A stretch of DNA of 64,000 bases from Amycolatopsis sp. NBRC 101858 (lineage in GTDB: Bacteria; Actinomycetota; Actinomycetes; Mycobacteriales; Pseudonocardiaceae). A program made the translations under genes and the position numbers. This document shows, in pieces, positions 33,497 to 43,454 of this stretch. The notes below the pieces were generated by a model. The model did not search any database. It saw only the letters and a program-made list of their open reading frames with translations, and had not been told where the DNA came from. Each line of letters starts with the position of its first letter. Within the stretch, counting starts at the first letter, position 1. The stretch is from positions 372,001 through 436,000 of the forward strand of contig NZ_BSTD01000001.1 in NCBI RefSeq assembly GCF_030269325.1. The letters are read 5' to 3'.

Positions 33497-34159
33497 GTGA
33501 CGACCGACGCGCGGATCCCCCTCAGCCGCGAGCGCGTGCTGCGTGCGGCCGTCGAGCTCGCCGACGAACACGGGCTGCGCGCGCTGACGATGCGCCGCCT
33601 CGCGGAGGAGCTCGGCGCCGAGGCGATGTCGCTCTACTACCACGTCGCCAAGAAGGAGGACGTGCTCGACGGCATCGTCGACGTCGTGGCCGCGGAGATC
33701 AACGACGCCGTCGCCCGCGTCGAGCCGTCGCCGGAGTGGAAGCCCGCGGTGCGGCAGCGGATCCTGACCGCGCGCCAGGTGTTCCTCCGCCACCGCTGGG
33801 CGCCGGAGCTGTTCGAGACGAGGTCGTCGACGAGCACCGCGGTCCTGCGCTACTACGACGCGCTGGTCGGCCTGATGCGCGGTGGCGGGTTCTCCTACGA
33901 CCTGGTCCACCACGCGCTGCACGCGCTCGGCAGCCGCGCGCTCGGGTTCAGCCAGGAGCTGTTCGACCCGTCCGCCGGCCAGTCGGCCGACGTGCCGGTG
34001 GACCTGGCTTGGCAGCTGCCGAACCTGGTCGGGATGCTCGGCGAGATCGCCCACGACGACCCGGACTCGACCCTGGGCTGGTGCGACGACCAGGCCGAGT
34101 TCGAATTCGGGCTGGACGTCATCCTCGACGGCTTGGACCGCCTGCGCGAAGAGGCTTGA
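33497..34159 (+). CDS. TetR/AcrR-family regulator (TetR_C_1 type)
   Basis: 220 residues. The HTH reads LSRERVLRAAVELADEHGLRALTMRRLAEELGAEAMSLYYHVAKKEDVLDGI, the classic TetR class, and the C-terminal domain carries FEFGLDVILDGLDRL. GTG 33497 has no RBS; TACGAT at 33484 lies 8 nt before it, so the transcript may be leaderless. It is divergent from the quinone reductase-like gene. It converges with a membrane-protein gene, whose stop lies one nt away. Confidence 0.92.
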   Translation: MTTDARIPLSRERVLRAAVELADEHGLRALTMRRLAEELGAEAMSLYYHVAKKEDVLDGIVDVVAAEINDAVARVEPSPEWKPAVRQRILTARQVFLRHRWAPELFETRSSTSTAVLRYYDALVGLMRGGGFSYDLVHHALHALGSRALGFSQELFDPSAGQSADVPVDLAWQLPNLVGMLGEIAHDDPDSTLGWCDDQAEFEFGLDVILDGLDRLREEA

Positions 34160-34160
34160 C

Positions 34161-34892
34161 TCAGCCGGCCGCCGACGGCGGCCGCACGGCCATCCGATCC
34201 AGGAGTTGGTGTTTGGCGTCGTGGTAGTTCCGGTGGAAGGCCGTCTCCTTCCACCCTTCCTCGTCGACGACGATCCGGGCGACCGCTACGAATTCCTCAG
34301 CAGGCAAGCCGGGGAACGCGGAAAGATCAGCCTCCGCACCATTGAGGATGCTTTGCCGGACTCGTTCCTCGTCGAGTGCGTATGACGTGATGCGCGAGTA
34401 GTTCTGCCGATATTCGTCCAATACACCGTTGAGGTAGTCCAGCATGCGCTGCACGCATTTCTCGACGTCGGTCCCGAGGACGAACCGTTCGCGCTGGACC
34501 CGGTGGAGATGCGCCCGCGCATCCGAGAACGCCTCGACCTGCTCGGCGAAGGTCTTACCCGTCGTGCGGGCGCGCAGGTAGAACCGCGCGACCTGAACTC
34601 GTTCGTATCCCGCCTTCAGCTCACGCAAGGCTCCCGCCAGCGCCGACGCGCGCTCCTCGTCTCGCGCCGCCCGCTCGGACGCTTCCTTTTCCGCTCGCGC
34701 CCGCTCCTCGGCGCGGCGGCCCACCAAGACCGACAAGACACCGGTGATCAGCACGGCCACGGTCAGATTCATCCCCACCTTGGCCACCTCGAGAGGAATA
34801 TCCGTCTCAGGTCGCGCGTGCGCCAGAAATATTCCGACGAGAACCAGGAGCACGACTACCAGGGAAATCAAACCGATGATGAACTTCCGCAT
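34161..34892 (-). CDS. Membrane-anchored hypothetical protein with coiled coil
   Basis: 243 residues that I cannot assign to a named family. Two N-terminal membrane helices (FIIGLISLVVVLLVLVGIF and VGMNLTVAVLITGVLSVLVG) are followed by a charged coiled-coil stretch (RRAEERARAEKEASERAARDEE) and a helical cytoplasmic domain (AEQVEAFSDARAHLHRVQRERFVLGTDVEKCVQRML). It has a single start at ATG 34892, no operon partners, and a less GC-biased third codon position than its neighbours, which hints at acquisition by transfer. Confidence 0.75.
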   Translation of the reverse strand: MRKFIIGLISLVVVLLVLVGIFLAHARPETDIPLEVAKVGMNLTVAVLITGVLSVLVGRRAEERARAEKEASERAARDEERASALAGALRELKAGYERVQVARFYLRARTTGKTFAEQVEAFSDARAHLHRVQRERFVLGTDVEKCVQRMLDYLNGVLDEYRQNYSRITSYALDEERVRQSILNGAEADLSAFPGLPAEEFVAVARIVVDEEGWKETAFHRNYHDAKHQLLDRMAVRPPSAAG

Positions 34893-35081
34893 TCGGTCAT
34901 TGTGCGCGGATCGACCGCGTTGCTCATATCCATCGGATATCGACTGAGCGGCGAAGTGAGGCCGTTGACAGCCTCACGTCCGTCGGCCCCGGAGCGCGCG
35001 GCTCGATGATCGCCCGGACGCGGTCGCCCAGCAGGTGGAACTCCTGCGGCCACCCGCGCCGCCGGGGGCAGAATCGGCGGT

Positions 35082-36089
35082 GTGTCGCGACCACTGCGGA
35101 AGCTCGGCTTCCTGACCATCGGCCTGTTCGACCCCGCCGACCCGCGGCGGGGGCACGAGTCGACCCTCGGGATCATCGAGCTCGGTGAACAGCTCGGGTT
35201 CGACAGCGCCTGGGTGCGGCACCGGCACCTGCAGCACGGCATCTCCTCGCCCGTCGCCGTGCTCGCCGCCGCTTCCCAGCGGACCAGCCGGATCGAGCTC
35301 GGGACCGCCGTCATCCCGCTCGGCTGGGAGAACCCGCTGCGGCTCGCCGAGGACCTGGCCACCGTCGACCTGCTCTCCGGCGGCCGGCTCAACCCGGGGC
35401 TCAGCGTCGGGCCGCCGATGCGCTACGACGAGGTCAAGCGCGCCCTCTACCCGGACACCGCCGACGCCGAAGACTTCTCCTACGAGCGCGTGCGACGGCT
35501 CCTGGACTTCGTGCGCGGCAAGCCGGCGACCGGCTTCAGCGGCACCGAGGGCTTCGAGGTCTTCTCCGACCGGGTCCAGCCGCAGGCGCCCGGGCTCGGC
35601 GACCGCCTCTGGTACGGCGGTGCGAGCCTGCGCTCGGCCGAATGGGCCGGCAAGCACGCGATGAACTTCCTGACCAGCAGCGTGGTCAAGGCCGAAGGCG
35701 AGAGCGCCGATTTCGCCGAGATCCAGCTGTCGCACATCCGCGCCTTCCGCGAGCACCACCCGGCCGGCGAAGCGGCCCGCGTCTCGCAGGGACTGGTCGT
35801 CGTCCCGACCGACAGCGCGACGCCGGAGCAGCGCGCGAAGTACCAGGCGTACGCCGAGAAACGGCTTCCCCGCACCGCGGAACCGCATGGCCCGGCGCGG
35901 ATGTTGTTCTCCCCCGACTTCGTCGGCAGCTCGACCGAGATCGCCGACCGGCTGCACGCGCACGCGGCGTTCCGCGAGGTCGACGAGGTGGCTTTCGCCC
36001 TGCCGTTCACCTTCGAACACGAAGACTACGTGCAGATCCTCACCGACATCGCGGAACGCCTCGCCCCGGCACTGGGCCGGAAGTCCTGA
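35082..36089 (+). CDS. LLM-class flavin-dependent oxidoreductase
   Basis: A 335-residue bacterial-luciferase-like TIM barrel that uses reduced flavin (FMNH2 or F420). Typical blocks: LGFLTIGLFDPADPRRGHESTLGIIELGEQLGFDSAWVRHRH, VAVLAAASQRTSRIELGTAVIPLGWENPLRLAEDLATVDLLSGGRLNPGLSVG. The substrate is unknown. GTG 35082 is used; the RBS is weak (GGGGGCAGAA at a distance). It stands alone and converges with the fasciclin gene, whose stop lies one nt away. Confidence 0.92.
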   Translation: MSRPLRKLGFLTIGLFDPADPRRGHESTLGIIELGEQLGFDSAWVRHRHLQHGISSPVAVLAAASQRTSRIELGTAVIPLGWENPLRLAEDLATVDLLSGGRLNPGLSVGPPMRYDEVKRALYPDTADAEDFSYERVRRLLDFVRGKPATGFSGTEGFEVFSDRVQPQAPGLGDRLWYGGASLRSAEWAGKHAMNFLTSSVVKAEGESADFAEIQLSHIRAFREHHPAGEAARVSQGLVVVPTDSATPEQRAKYQAYAEKRLPRTAEPHGPARMLFSPDFVGSSTEIADRLHAHAAFREVDEVAFALPFTFEHEDYVQILTDIAERLAPALGRKS

Positions 36090-36090
36090 C

Positions 36091-36765
36091 CTACTTGTTG
36101 GTGCCCGGGGTCAGCACCTTGTCGATCACGAAGACCGTGGCGTTCTTCGTGGGGATGTTGCCGCACAGGATCTTCGCGCCGTTGACCGTCATGTTGTCAC
36201 CCGAACCCTCGATCTTCAGCGGGCCACCCGCGGTGTTCAGCGACTCCAGCGTGCCGGCCGACTCCAGACCCTTCGCGTCGTAACGCTTGCCGACAACGTG
36301 GTACTGCAGGATCGGCGACAACTCCGCCGGCTTCCCCGCCAGCTCGGCGAACTTCGCGTCACCCAGCGCCGCGAACGCCGGGTCGGCCGGCGCGAACACC
36401 GTGATGGCCTGCTGGCTGTTGAGCGTGTCGACCAGGTTGGTGGCCTTGACCGCGGCAACCAGCTTCGTCAGCAGCGGGTTCGTCGACGCGGCCGACGCGA
36501 CCGGCTGCGGGCCCATCGAGTCCAGCGAGCCGGGCGCGGACCCCTGCGGCAGCTGCGAACAGGCCGGGCCGAACACGTCGGCGTTAGTGGTTACGCCGTT
36601 GGACGCGGCGGAGTCGTTCGACGGCGAGGCCATCGACGACGACGGAGCGGGGGCCGGGGCACTGCTGGAGCTCCCGGAGGAAGCGGTGTCGCTGCCGCTG
36701 CACGCGGTCAGCGAAAGCGCGGCCACGGCGGCGAAACCGATTCCGGCGACACGAAGCTTGGTCAC
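36091..36765 (-). CDS. Fasciclin-domain lipoprotein (MPT70/MPT83-like)
   Basis: 224 residues. The signal peptide ends in the lipobox SLTAC, followed by a Ser/Ala/Pro-rich linker and one FAS1 domain: NPLLTKLVAAVKATNLVDTLNSQQAITVFAPADPAFAALG, ILQYHVVGKRYDAKGL, VFVIDKVLTPG. It is exported and membrane-tethered. GTG 36765 has GGAG 8 nt upstream; a GTG at 36774 would also read through. Its position below a SigK/RskA pair matches the mycobacterial sigK-rskA-mpt83/mpt70 arrangement, so SigK control is likely. Confidence 0.92.
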   Translation of the reverse strand: MTKLRVAGIGFAAVAALSLTACSGSDTASSGSSSSAPAPAPSSSMASPSNDSAASNGVTTNADVFGPACSQLPQGSAPGSLDSMGPQPVASAASTNPLLTKLVAAVKATNLVDTLNSQQAITVFAPADPAFAALGDAKFAELAGKPAELSPILQYHVVGKRYDAKGLESAGTLESLNTAGGPLKIEGSGDNMTVNGAKILCGNIPTKNATVFVIDKVLTPGTNK

Positions 36766-36858
36766 GAAAATCACTCCAATAAAGCGGCTGTGAACTTCTT
36801 CTTACGGGTCATTCGAGGCTGTCATCGAATCGGATTGCACCCGATGGGGTGATGCGGG

Positions 36859-37914
36859 TCACCGGGCGGTGAAATTGATGCTGTGCCACCCGGTGGCGCC
36901 GTCGGGAACGATTCCGGCGCGCACGTCCGTCTGCGTGTAACCGCTTTTGTCGGCGGCCCGGCAGACGGCCTGGTGGCCGCCGGGCGTGGCGTCGAATTCG
37001 ACCCACCACATGCGCCAGGTTTCGAGGTTCACTTGCTGCGACAGCATGGCTTCGCGCCACGGGCCGTCGTCGATCCGCACTTCGACGCGGTCGATTCCGG
37101 TGTGCTGCACCCACGCGATCCCGGCGACGCGCACCTTTCCGCCGGGCACGGTTTCGAACCCTTCGGCGTGTCGATCCGCGATTCCGTCTTGATCGGCGCT
37201 TCCCGGCTCCAGCCGCGCTTAAGCCAATATGCCTGCCGCGCCTGCCAGGTCGTCACCTCGAGGTCGGCGACCCATTTCGTGGCCGATACGTAACCGTACA
37301 ACCCGGGTATCACCAGCCGCGCCGGAAAACCGCGCCCGCGGTCCATCGCCGCGGCGACCGGGCTGCCGGAGGTCCAGCCGTCCACACTGGACGAGAAGAG
37401 CTGCTCGGCGCCGGGCCGCACACCGGCTTCCTCGAGCATGTCCGCGAGGTCGACGCCGATGAAGTTGGCCGTCGACACGCAGGTGCCGCCGACCTCGTTG
37501 GAGACGCACGTCATCGTGATCGTGCGTTCCACGAGCGGCCGGTTGCGGATGTCGCCGTAGCCGTCCGGTAGAAGTCCGCGTTGCGGGTGAGGAACGTCGG
37601 CGTGCCCAGCTTCGCGAAGTCGGCATCCGCCGGGATCATCGGCGCGGTCCGCGCCGGGACCAGCCGCCCGACCGCCTCGCGCGACGACGCCGCCGGCTCC
37701 GGCCAGCAGCACCGTCCACCGCGAAGAGCCCGACCAGGCCGAAACTGGTGACCAGCACGAGCCCCGGCCACGGCGTGCGGCGCGAGAGGAGACCCGCCGC
37801 CAGCGCCGCCGCGAGCGCCAGGACGCCCAGGAGGGCGGCCACCCGGCGGCTCAGCCGGGGCTCGGGCGCCGCACCGGACGCCGGGGTGGCCTGTTCGGCC
37901 GTTGACGTGCTCAT
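36859..37914 (-). pseudogene. Decayed molybdopterin-dependent oxidoreductase (sulfite-oxidase family)
   Basis: The reading shifts frame three times on the minus strand. It starts at ATG 37914 (MSTSTAEQATPASG) and keeps parts of the membrane region. It moves to a second frame near 37725 (VGRLVPARTAPMIPADADFAKLG), to a third near 37570 (YGDIRNRPLVERTITMTCVSNEVGG, with the Cys that should ligate Mo), and back to the first near 37155 (GGKVRVAGIAWVQHTGIDRVEV) for the C-terminal dimerisation domain. Pieces also seem missing in frame: membrane helices after AALAAG, the segment after NADFYR, and a loop at DRGRG/FPARLV. The last shift looks like a single lost base at AAGGGTTCG. Related actinobacterial proteins are about 500 residues; only about 350 codons remain. 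Confidence 0.85.
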
Positions 37915-37932
37915 GGTTCTCCGGTCGTGGAG

Positions 37933-38610
37933 CTAGGTCAGCGAGATCCGGGTGACCGCCGGGGTCGTCGGGCCGGCCGAGCCGCCCGCGGGTTCGACGG
38001 TGATCCCGATCCGGTCGGTGCCCGGCGGGATGTCGGACATCAGCATCCGCGGCTGCAGGGCCCCGGCCGAGCGCGCTTCGCCGGCGCGGATCATCCACAC
38101 CTGGTAGACGTGCCCGGCGTCGAGTGCGGGCAGCCCGGAGGCGAGCAGGACGGCCTGGTTCCGGCTGCGTGAGACGACGAGCGTCGCGCTGCCCTCGCCG
38201 GCGCCCCGGATCGCGGTGGCGTCCGGCGCGGACAGCACCGAGTCGACCGGCGCCGGCGGCGCGGACGTCGTGACGACGCCGACCCCGACCGCGACGACGG
38301 CGGCCGCGGCGGCCCCGAACAGCGCGACGCGCAGCCCGAAAGCCTTGGTACGCCGCGGCTTCCGGAACTGCGGGACCCGCGGCGGCAGCTGGCGGGTGCG
38401 CGTCACGTCGGCGAGCACCAGCGCTTTCAGCTCCGGCGGCGGCCCCACGGTCTCGGCGACGCCGAGCCAGGTGCCGGTCGCCCGCAGTTCGGCCACCTCC
38501 TGGCGGCACGCCGCGCACTCCCCGAGGTGCCGTTCGAACCCGGCACGCTCCACATCGGACACGGCATCCAGCGCGTAGGCCCCGGTCAGCGTGTGCAGCT
38601 CGGCGGTCAT
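37933..38610 (-). CDS. rskA: Anti-sigma factor, RskA-like
   Basis: A 225-residue single-pass membrane protein. The N-terminal zinc-associated anti-sigma domain has HLGECAACRQEVAEL; one helix follows (LRVALFGAAAAAVVAVGVGVVTT); the extracytoplasmic RskA domain (HVYQVWMIRAGEARSAGAL; VEPAGGSAGPTTPAVTRISL) follows. It should sequester the sigma factor encoded immediately upstream, and regulated proteolysis would release it. ATG 38610 overlaps the sigma stop (ATGA), giving translational coupling. Confidence 0.93.
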   Translation of the reverse strand: MTAELHTLTGAYALDAVSDVERAGFERHLGECAACRQEVAELRATGTWLGVAETVGPPPELKALVLADVTRTRQLPPRVPQFRKPRRTKAFGLRVALFGAAAAAVVAVGVGVVTTSAPPAPVDSVLSAPDATAIRGAGEGSATLVVSRSRNQAVLLASGLPALDAGHVYQVWMIRAGEARSAGALQPRMLMSDIPPGTDRIGITVEPAGGSAGPTTPAVTRISLT

Positions 38611-39203
38611 CGATCCACCCCCAGGCAGTCACGCAACCGGATCAGACCGTCCCGGATGCGGGTTTTCACGGTCCCGGGCGCCACTTTCAGCACCTCGGCG
38701 ACCTCGGGATAGGTGTAGCCGTTGTAATAGGCCAGCACGATCGACTCGCGCTGGAGATCGGTCAGCTGGGCGAGGCACTGCCGCACCCGCTGCTGGTCGA
38801 GAGTGGCCAAAGTGGACTCGGTGACCTCGTCGAACGGCCGCCGCACGTCCATCCGGCCGGCTTTTTCTTCCCGGTCGAGCACGGCCTGGTGCGAGCGCAC
38901 GCGGTCCACGGCCCGGCGGTGGGCGATCGTCAGCACCCACGACAGCGCGCTGCCGCGCTCCGGGACGTACCTCGTGGCCTTGCGCCACACCTCCACCAGG
39001 ACCTCCTGCGCCACTTCCTCGGCTTGGGCGTGGTTGCGCAGCACGCGCGTCACCAGCCCGAGCACCGGCCCGGCGATGTGGTCGTACAGCGCCGCGAACG
39101 CGGATTCGTCCCCCGCCGCGACGCGCCGGAGCAGTTCCTCGGCGCTCGCCACGGGCACCGGCTCCTCGTCCGGATGCAGCCGCAGCCGCCCTCGCTCACC
39201 CAT
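38607..39203 (-). CDS. sigK: ECF sigma factor, SigK-like
   Basis: 198 residues with sigma region 2 (DESAFAALYDHIAGPVLGLVTRVLRNHAQAEEVAQEVLVEVWRKA) and region 4 (LTDLQRESIVLAYYNGYTYPEVAEVLKVAPGTVKTRIRDGLIRL). ATG 39203 has GGAGG upstream. It is cotranscribed with the rskA-like anti-sigma gene, and probably with the decayed oxidoreductase and the fasciclin gene. Mycobacterial SigK answers to redox or envelope signals; the same is inferred here. Confidence 0.92.
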   Translation of the reverse strand: MGERGRLRLHPDEEPVPVASAEELLRRVAAGDESAFAALYDHIAGPVLGLVTRVLRNHAQAEEVAQEVLVEVWRKATRYVPERGSALSWVLTIAHRRAVDRVRSHQAVLDREEKAGRMDVRRPFDEVTESTLATLDQQRVRQCLAQLTDLQRESIVLAYYNGYTYPEVAEVLKVAPGTVKTRIRDGLIRLRDCLGVDR

Positions 39204-39459
39204 GCCCGGCACCCTCCACCTCACCCTTGCTTGTAGGAGGCGTTCGCGGCTGGGGGACGTCGCGGACTGGTGTGGAGTGGGGGTTCCCACCCGGACGGTG
39301 CAACTCCGGCGGTGGGACCCATCCGGGGGCTGAGCGGCTTCGAAAGCCTGGCGTCGGGTTGTGGGTGGCGGGTTTCTGGGTGGGGCGGATCCGCGACGGT
39401 GACCTCGAGTCCGAGTGGCCGCCGGCGGGTGCTCCGGGGCTGCGGATGCGCAGCAGCTC

Positions 39460-39790
39460 AAATGTCGGAGTGGCTTCAGGCGCGCATTGACTCCAAAGAT
39501 GGAGTCACTTCAGATATGCAGTGACTCCATCTGAGCGTCGGCCGCGACGGTGCATCCAGGCCGCCGCCGTGGCGCAGCCAGGCCAAAAGGTGAGCGACCC
39601 CGAAAGTTAAGTCACTTCAGTTATGTAGTGGATCCAGTCCCGTGGCGGCCACGGCGGGGTATCCACGCCGAAGGTGAGCGACTCCGAAAGTGGAGTCACT
39701 TCAGTAAGGCAGCGGGTTCAGGCACGCGCCGGCTGCGATGGTGCAGCCGCACAAAAGGTTTAGCAACTTCACTTATGTAATGACTGCAGG
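39460..39790. repeat. Cluster of related palindromic repeats
   Basis: Four to five copies of a motif like GGAGTCACTTCAGTTATG followed by AGTGACTCC occur at about 39467, 39500, 39609, 39692 and 39758. The best copy is a perfect 10-bp inverted repeat, TGGAGTCACT (39500-39509) with AGTGACTCCA (39520-39529). It overlaps a second hairpin, GACTCCA-AAGA-TGGAGTC, so alternative folds exist. AGCGACTCCGAAAGT-type spacers recur between copies. The surrounding 39204-39967 has no supportable gene. Confidence 0.8.
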
Positions 39791-39967
39791 ATTGTGTGGT
39801 TCACCCTGAGTGAGAACCCTGCCCGTTTGGCCACGCCGACGGTGACGTCGGACACTTCTTGATCACCCCAGAGTGTGAAAGTTTTTCGGAACGCTGGGCG
39901 TTGACCTAACTATGGGTTATCCCTGGAACCAGACGAAGTTAACCGACGAGTAGTAAAGGCGGTCCCC

Positions 39968-40381
39968 ATGGCCGACCCGCACAGCGTGACCAGTGCCAGC
40001 TTCGACTTCGCCCTGCGGACCTTCGGGGCGGCGCCGCGGCCCGTGCCGGCCGAACTGGAGTACGACACCCGTGATCCCTATGCGGTCGCCGTCGTGCTGC
40101 ATGCCGGGCCCGCGGCCGTCCGGTGGCTCTTCGGGCGCGATCTGCTCGCCGACGGCCTGCTCGCCCGCTGCGGCGATGGTGACGTGCGCGTCGGGCCCGC
40201 CGGGGATCCCGCCCTCGTCGTCGTGGAGCTGAACTCCCCCGATGGCGCCGCCGTGCTCGAGGCGCCCGCGAAAGAGATCGCCGCCTTCCTCGACCGGACC
40301 TACGATGTCATCCCCGCCGGGACCGAGACCGGCTGGTTCGACTTCGACGAGGAACTCGAGAAGCTCTCCTACCAAGACTGA
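39968..40381 (+). CDS. SsgA-family sporulation/cell-division regulator (SsgB-like)
   Basis: A 137-residue, all-cytoplasmic SsgA-like protein: VPAELEYDTRDPYAVAVVLHAG, VRWLFGRDLLADGLLARCGDGDVRVGPAG, LNSPDGAAVLEAPAKEIAAFLDRTYDVIPAGTE. SsgB recruits FtsZ to sporulation septa in Streptomyces; family members occur only in morphologically complex actinobacteria. ATG 39968 follows AAAGGCGG. It sits just downstream of the palindromic-repeat cluster and 14 nt before an acyl-CoA synthetase gene on the same strand, with which it may be cotranscribed. Confidence 0.95.
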   Translation: MADPHSVTSASFDFALRTFGAAPRPVPAELEYDTRDPYAVAVVLHAGPAAVRWLFGRDLLADGLLARCGDGDVRVGPAGDPALVVVELNSPDGAAVLEAPAKEIAAFLDRTYDVIPAGTETGWFDFDEELEKLSYQD

Positions 40382-40395
40382 GTACCGTCCCGCGG

Positions 40396-41784
40396 GTGAG
40401 CTTCTTCCTGACGAAAGTGCTCGCCGCGCTCGATGACGGCGGTGATCGGCCCCTGTTCCACTCCGGTGGCGTCACGACCTACCACCAAGCCCGCGAGCGC
40501 CTGCGCCGGCTGCACGCCGGCCTCCCGGCGACCGAGGCCGGGACTAGGACCGTCGCCGTCGACCTGCGCAACCGGCCCGAGACGCTGCTCGTGCAGCTCG
40601 CCGCCCTCCTGCGGGGCTCGACCGTCCTCATGGTCCCGGCCTCGGCGCCGACCCAAGACCGGCTCGCCGCGGCCCGGGGAGCCACCGTCGTCACCGACCG
40701 GCCACAGGACTGGCCGACAGACTGGCCGGGCGACGTCCGCACCCTCGACGACCTCGACGGCGAGCCCGAACCGCTGGACCCGCCCGAGACCGTCAACCTC
40801 CTCTTCCCCACCGGCGGCACCACCGGCACCCCGAAGCTCATCCGCCACAGCGGCATCTACGACGGCATGGCGTACATCTTCACGCCGAACCCGGACGGCC
40901 CCGGCCGCACCCTGCTCGTCGCCCCCATGACGCACATGACCGGCAACGCCACCGTGCTCGGCGCCCTCCTGCGCCGCGACACCGTGGTGCTCCAGGACGG
41001 CTTCGACGCACAAGCGGTCCTCGACGCGATCCAGGAGCACCGCATCGACACGCTCTCCCTGACGCCGCCGCGCCTGGCCGCCGTGCTCGACCACCCGGCG
41101 CGCACGAACACCGACCTCAGCAGCGTCCGGTCGCTCTCCCTCGGCGCCGCTCCGCTGCCGCCGCACCGGTTCGCGCAGGCCCTCGACGTCTTCGGCCCGG
41201 TCGTCGGCCAGGGCTACGGCCTCACCGAAGCCCCGATGATCGCGAGCATCTCCGCCGCCGAGCTGGTCGGCCACCCGGAACGGCTGGGCTCGGTCGGGCG
41301 GATCGTGCCCGGCATGGAGGCCCGGATCACCGCGGACGGCGAGGTCGAGGTCCGCGGACTGTCCATGATGGACGGTTACCTCGGCGGCCCGGAGATCGGC
41401 GCGGGGTGGCTGCGCACCGGCGACCTCGGCCGCTTCGACGACGAGGGCTACCTCTACCTCCTCGACCGCGCCGACGACGTCGTCGTGGTCGGCGAACACG
41501 GCACGAAGGTCCCGACCACCGTCGTCGAACACGCCCTCGAGACGCACCCCGCCGTGAAGGACGCGGCCGTCTTCGGCAGGCACACCGTCGACGGTCAAGT
41601 GCTGCACGCCGTCGTCGTCACCACGGGCGAAGTGACCGAAGACGACCTGAAAGCCCATGCCCGAGAAGCCTTCGGCCAGGAGCACTACGTCCCGGCGAAC
41701 GTGGACTTCGCCGACGCGCTCCCCCTCACCGACGTGGGCAAGGTCGACAAACGCGCCCTCGTTCAGCTCGTGACGGCGCCGTAG
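40396..41784 (+). CDS. Acyl-CoA synthetase / AMP-binding ligase
   Basis: A 462-residue ANL-superfamily ligase that activates a carboxylic acid as its adenylate. The P-loop motif is [15 protein letters not shown], the A5 region [11 protein letters not shown]7-A8 [24 protein letters not shown] and A10 [14 protein letters not shown] with the catalytic Lys. It is somewhat short and compact for the family. The start is GTG 40396. It converges with ilvD and overlaps its 3' end by 22 bp. The substrate is unknown; proximity to a cholesterol oxidase makes a lipid or steroid-side-chain acid possible. Confidence 0.92.
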   Translation: MSFFLTKVLAALDDGGDRPLFHSGGVTTYHQARERLRRLHAGLPATEAGTRTVAVDLRNRPETLLVQLAALLRGSTVLMVPASAPTQDRLAAARGATVVTDRPQDWPTDWPGDVRTLDDLDGEPEPLDPPETVNLLFPTGGTTGTPKLIRHSGIYDGMAYIFTPNPDGPGRTLLVAPMTHMTGNATVLGALLRRDTVVLQDGFDAQAVLDAIQEHRIDTLSLTPPRLAAVLDHPARTNTDLSSVRSLSLGAAPLPPHRFAQALDVFGPVVGQGYGLTEAPMIASISAAELVGHPERLGSVGRIVPGMEARITADGEVEVRGLSMMDGYLGGPEIGAGWLRTGDLGRFDDEGYLYLLDRADDVVVVGEHGTKVPTTVVEHALETHPAVKDAAVFGRHTVDGQVLHAVVVTTGEVTEDDLKAHAREAFGQEHYVPANVDFADALPLTDVGKVDKRALVQLVTAP

Positions 41785-43454
41785 GACGACGACCGCACCA
41801 GCTTCGCGTACTTCCCGAGCACCCCTTCCGGGAACTTGTTCGGCAGCGGCTCCCAGCCCTCACGACGACGGGCCAGCTCGGCCGCGTCGACCAGCAGGTC
41901 GATGCTGCGGCCCTTGATGTCGACGGCGATCCGGTCGCCGTCGCGGACGAACGCGATCGGCCCGCCGTCGACCGCCTCGGGCGCGACGTGGCCGATGCAC
42001 AGGCCGGTGGTGCCGCCGGAGAACCGCCCGTCGGTCAGCAGGAGGACGTCGCGGCCCAGGCCGGCGCCCTTGATCGCCGCCGTGATCGCCAGCATCTCGC
42101 GCATGCCCGGGCCGCCCTTGGGGCCTTCGTAGCGGATGACGACGACGTCCCCGGCCGAGATCCGGCCGTCGTTGAGCGCCGCCATCGCCTCCTGCTCGCG
42201 CTCGAACACCCGCGCCGGGCCTTCGAAGTTGGCCGTGTCGAAGCCCGCGGACTTGACGACGGCCCCCTCGGGCGCGAGCGAGCCGCGCAGGATGGTGATG
42301 CCGCCGGTCGGGTGCAGCGGGTTGTCCAGCCGCCGCAGGACCTCGCCGTCGATCGGCTCGGGGTCCAGCTCGGCCAGGTTCTCCGCGACGGTCCGCCCGG
42401 TCACGGTCAGCGCGTCGCCGTGGATCAGGCCCTCGTCCAGCAGCGCCTTCATCAGCACCGGGATGCCGCCGTGGCGGTCGATGTCGTTCATGACGTACTT
42501 GCCGAACGGCTTGAGGTCGCCCAGGTGCGGGACGCGGTCGCCGACGCGGTTGAAGTCGTCCAGCGTCAGCTCGACCTTCGCCTCGTGCGCGATGGCCAGC
42601 AGGTGCAGCACGGCGTTGGTCGAGCCGCCGAGCGCCATGATGACCGTGATGGCGTTCTCGAACGCCTCCCGCGTCAGGATGTCCCGCGCGGTGATGCCCT
42701 TCTCGAGCAGCCCGACCACGGCTTCACCCGAAAGGTGCGCGTAGTGGTCGCGGCGGCGGTCCGCCGACGGCGGCGCGGCCGACCCCGGCATGCTCATCCC
42801 CATCGCCTCGGCCGCCGACGCCATCGTGTTCGCCGTGTACATGCCGCCGCACGCACCCTCGCCGGGGCAGATAGCGCGTTCGATGCGGTCCAGGTCGGCG
42901 GTCTTCATCCGCCCCGCCCGGCACGCGCCGACCGCCTCGAAGGCGTCGATCAGCGTGACGTCCTTCTCGGTGCCGTCGGTGAGCTTCACCCAGCCGGGCG
43001 CGATGGTCCCCGCGTAGAGGAACACCGACGCCAGGTCGAGGCGCGCGGCCGCCATCAGCATGCCCGGCAGGGACTTGTCGCAGCCGGCCAGCAGGATCGA
43101 GCCGTCGAGGCGCTCGGCCTGCATGACCGTCTCGACGGAGTCGGCGATGACCTCCCGCGACACCAGCGAGAAGTGCATCCCGTCGTGGCCCATGGAGATG
43201 CCGTCGGACACCGAGATCGTGCCGAACTGCAGCGGGTAGCCACCGGCCGCGTGCACGCCTGCCTTCGACGCCTGCGCCAGCCGGTCGAGGGACAGGTTGC
43301 ACGGCGTGATCTCGTTCCACGAACTGGCGACGCCGATGATCGGCTTGCGCCAGTCGCCGTCGCCCATCCCGACGGCGCGGAGCATGCCGCGGGCGGGCGC
43401 GGCCTCGATCCCGTCGGTCACCGTGCGGCTGCGGGGTTTCGGATCGATCGTCAT
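41763..43454 (-). CDS. ilvD: Dihydroxy-acid dehydratase
   Basis: A 563-residue Fe-S dehydratase of branched-chain amino-acid synthesis, converting 2,3-dihydroxy-isovalerate to 2-ketoisovalerate and the homologous isoleucine step. Cluster Cys residues are about 52 (EITPCN), 125 ([11 protein letters not shown]) and 202 ([14 protein letters not shown]). The C-terminal half has [14 protein letters not shown] and [26 protein letters not shown] 43454 follows GGAAGG and is preferred over an upstream in-frame start. It is not in an ilv cluster here. The stop lies within the end of the convergent ligase gene. Confidence 0.97.
   Translation of the reverse strand: MTIDPKPRSRTVTDGIEAAPARGMLRAVGMGDGDWRKPIIGVASSWNEITPCNLSLDRLAQASKAGVHAAGGYPLQFGTISVSDGISMGHDGMHFSLVSREVIADSVETVMQAERLDGSILLAGCDKSLPGMLMAAARLDLASVFLYAGTIAPGWVKLTDGTEKDVTLIDAFEAVGACRAGRMKTADLDRIERAICPGEGACGGMYTANTMASAAEAMGMSMPGSAAPPSADRRRDHYAHLSGEAVVGLLEKGITARDILTREAFENAITVIMALGGSTNAVLHLLAIAHEAKVELTLDDFNRVGDRVPHLGDLKPFGKYVMNDIDRHGGIPVLMKALLDEGLIHGDALTVTGRTVAENLAELDPEPIDGEVLRRLDNPLHPTGGITILRGSLAPEGAVVKSAGFDTANFEGPARVFEREQEAMAALNDGRISAGDVVVIRYEGPKGGPGMREMLAITAAIKGAGLGRDVLLLTDGRFSGGTTGLCIGHVAPEAVDGGPIAFVRDGDRIAVDIKGRSIDLLVDAAELARRREGWEPLPNKFPEGVLGKYAKLVRSSSYGAVTS

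Noticed and set aside
36091..39203. Complete functional sigK operon including the oxidoreductase
   Set aside because: The oxidoreductase cannot be read as one protein because conserved blocks fall in three frames; it is therefore listed as a pseudogene.
39460..39790. Insertion-sequence ends
   Set aside because: There is no transposase, no pair of terminal repeats enclosing a frame and no target duplication; the repeats are clustered short palindromes.
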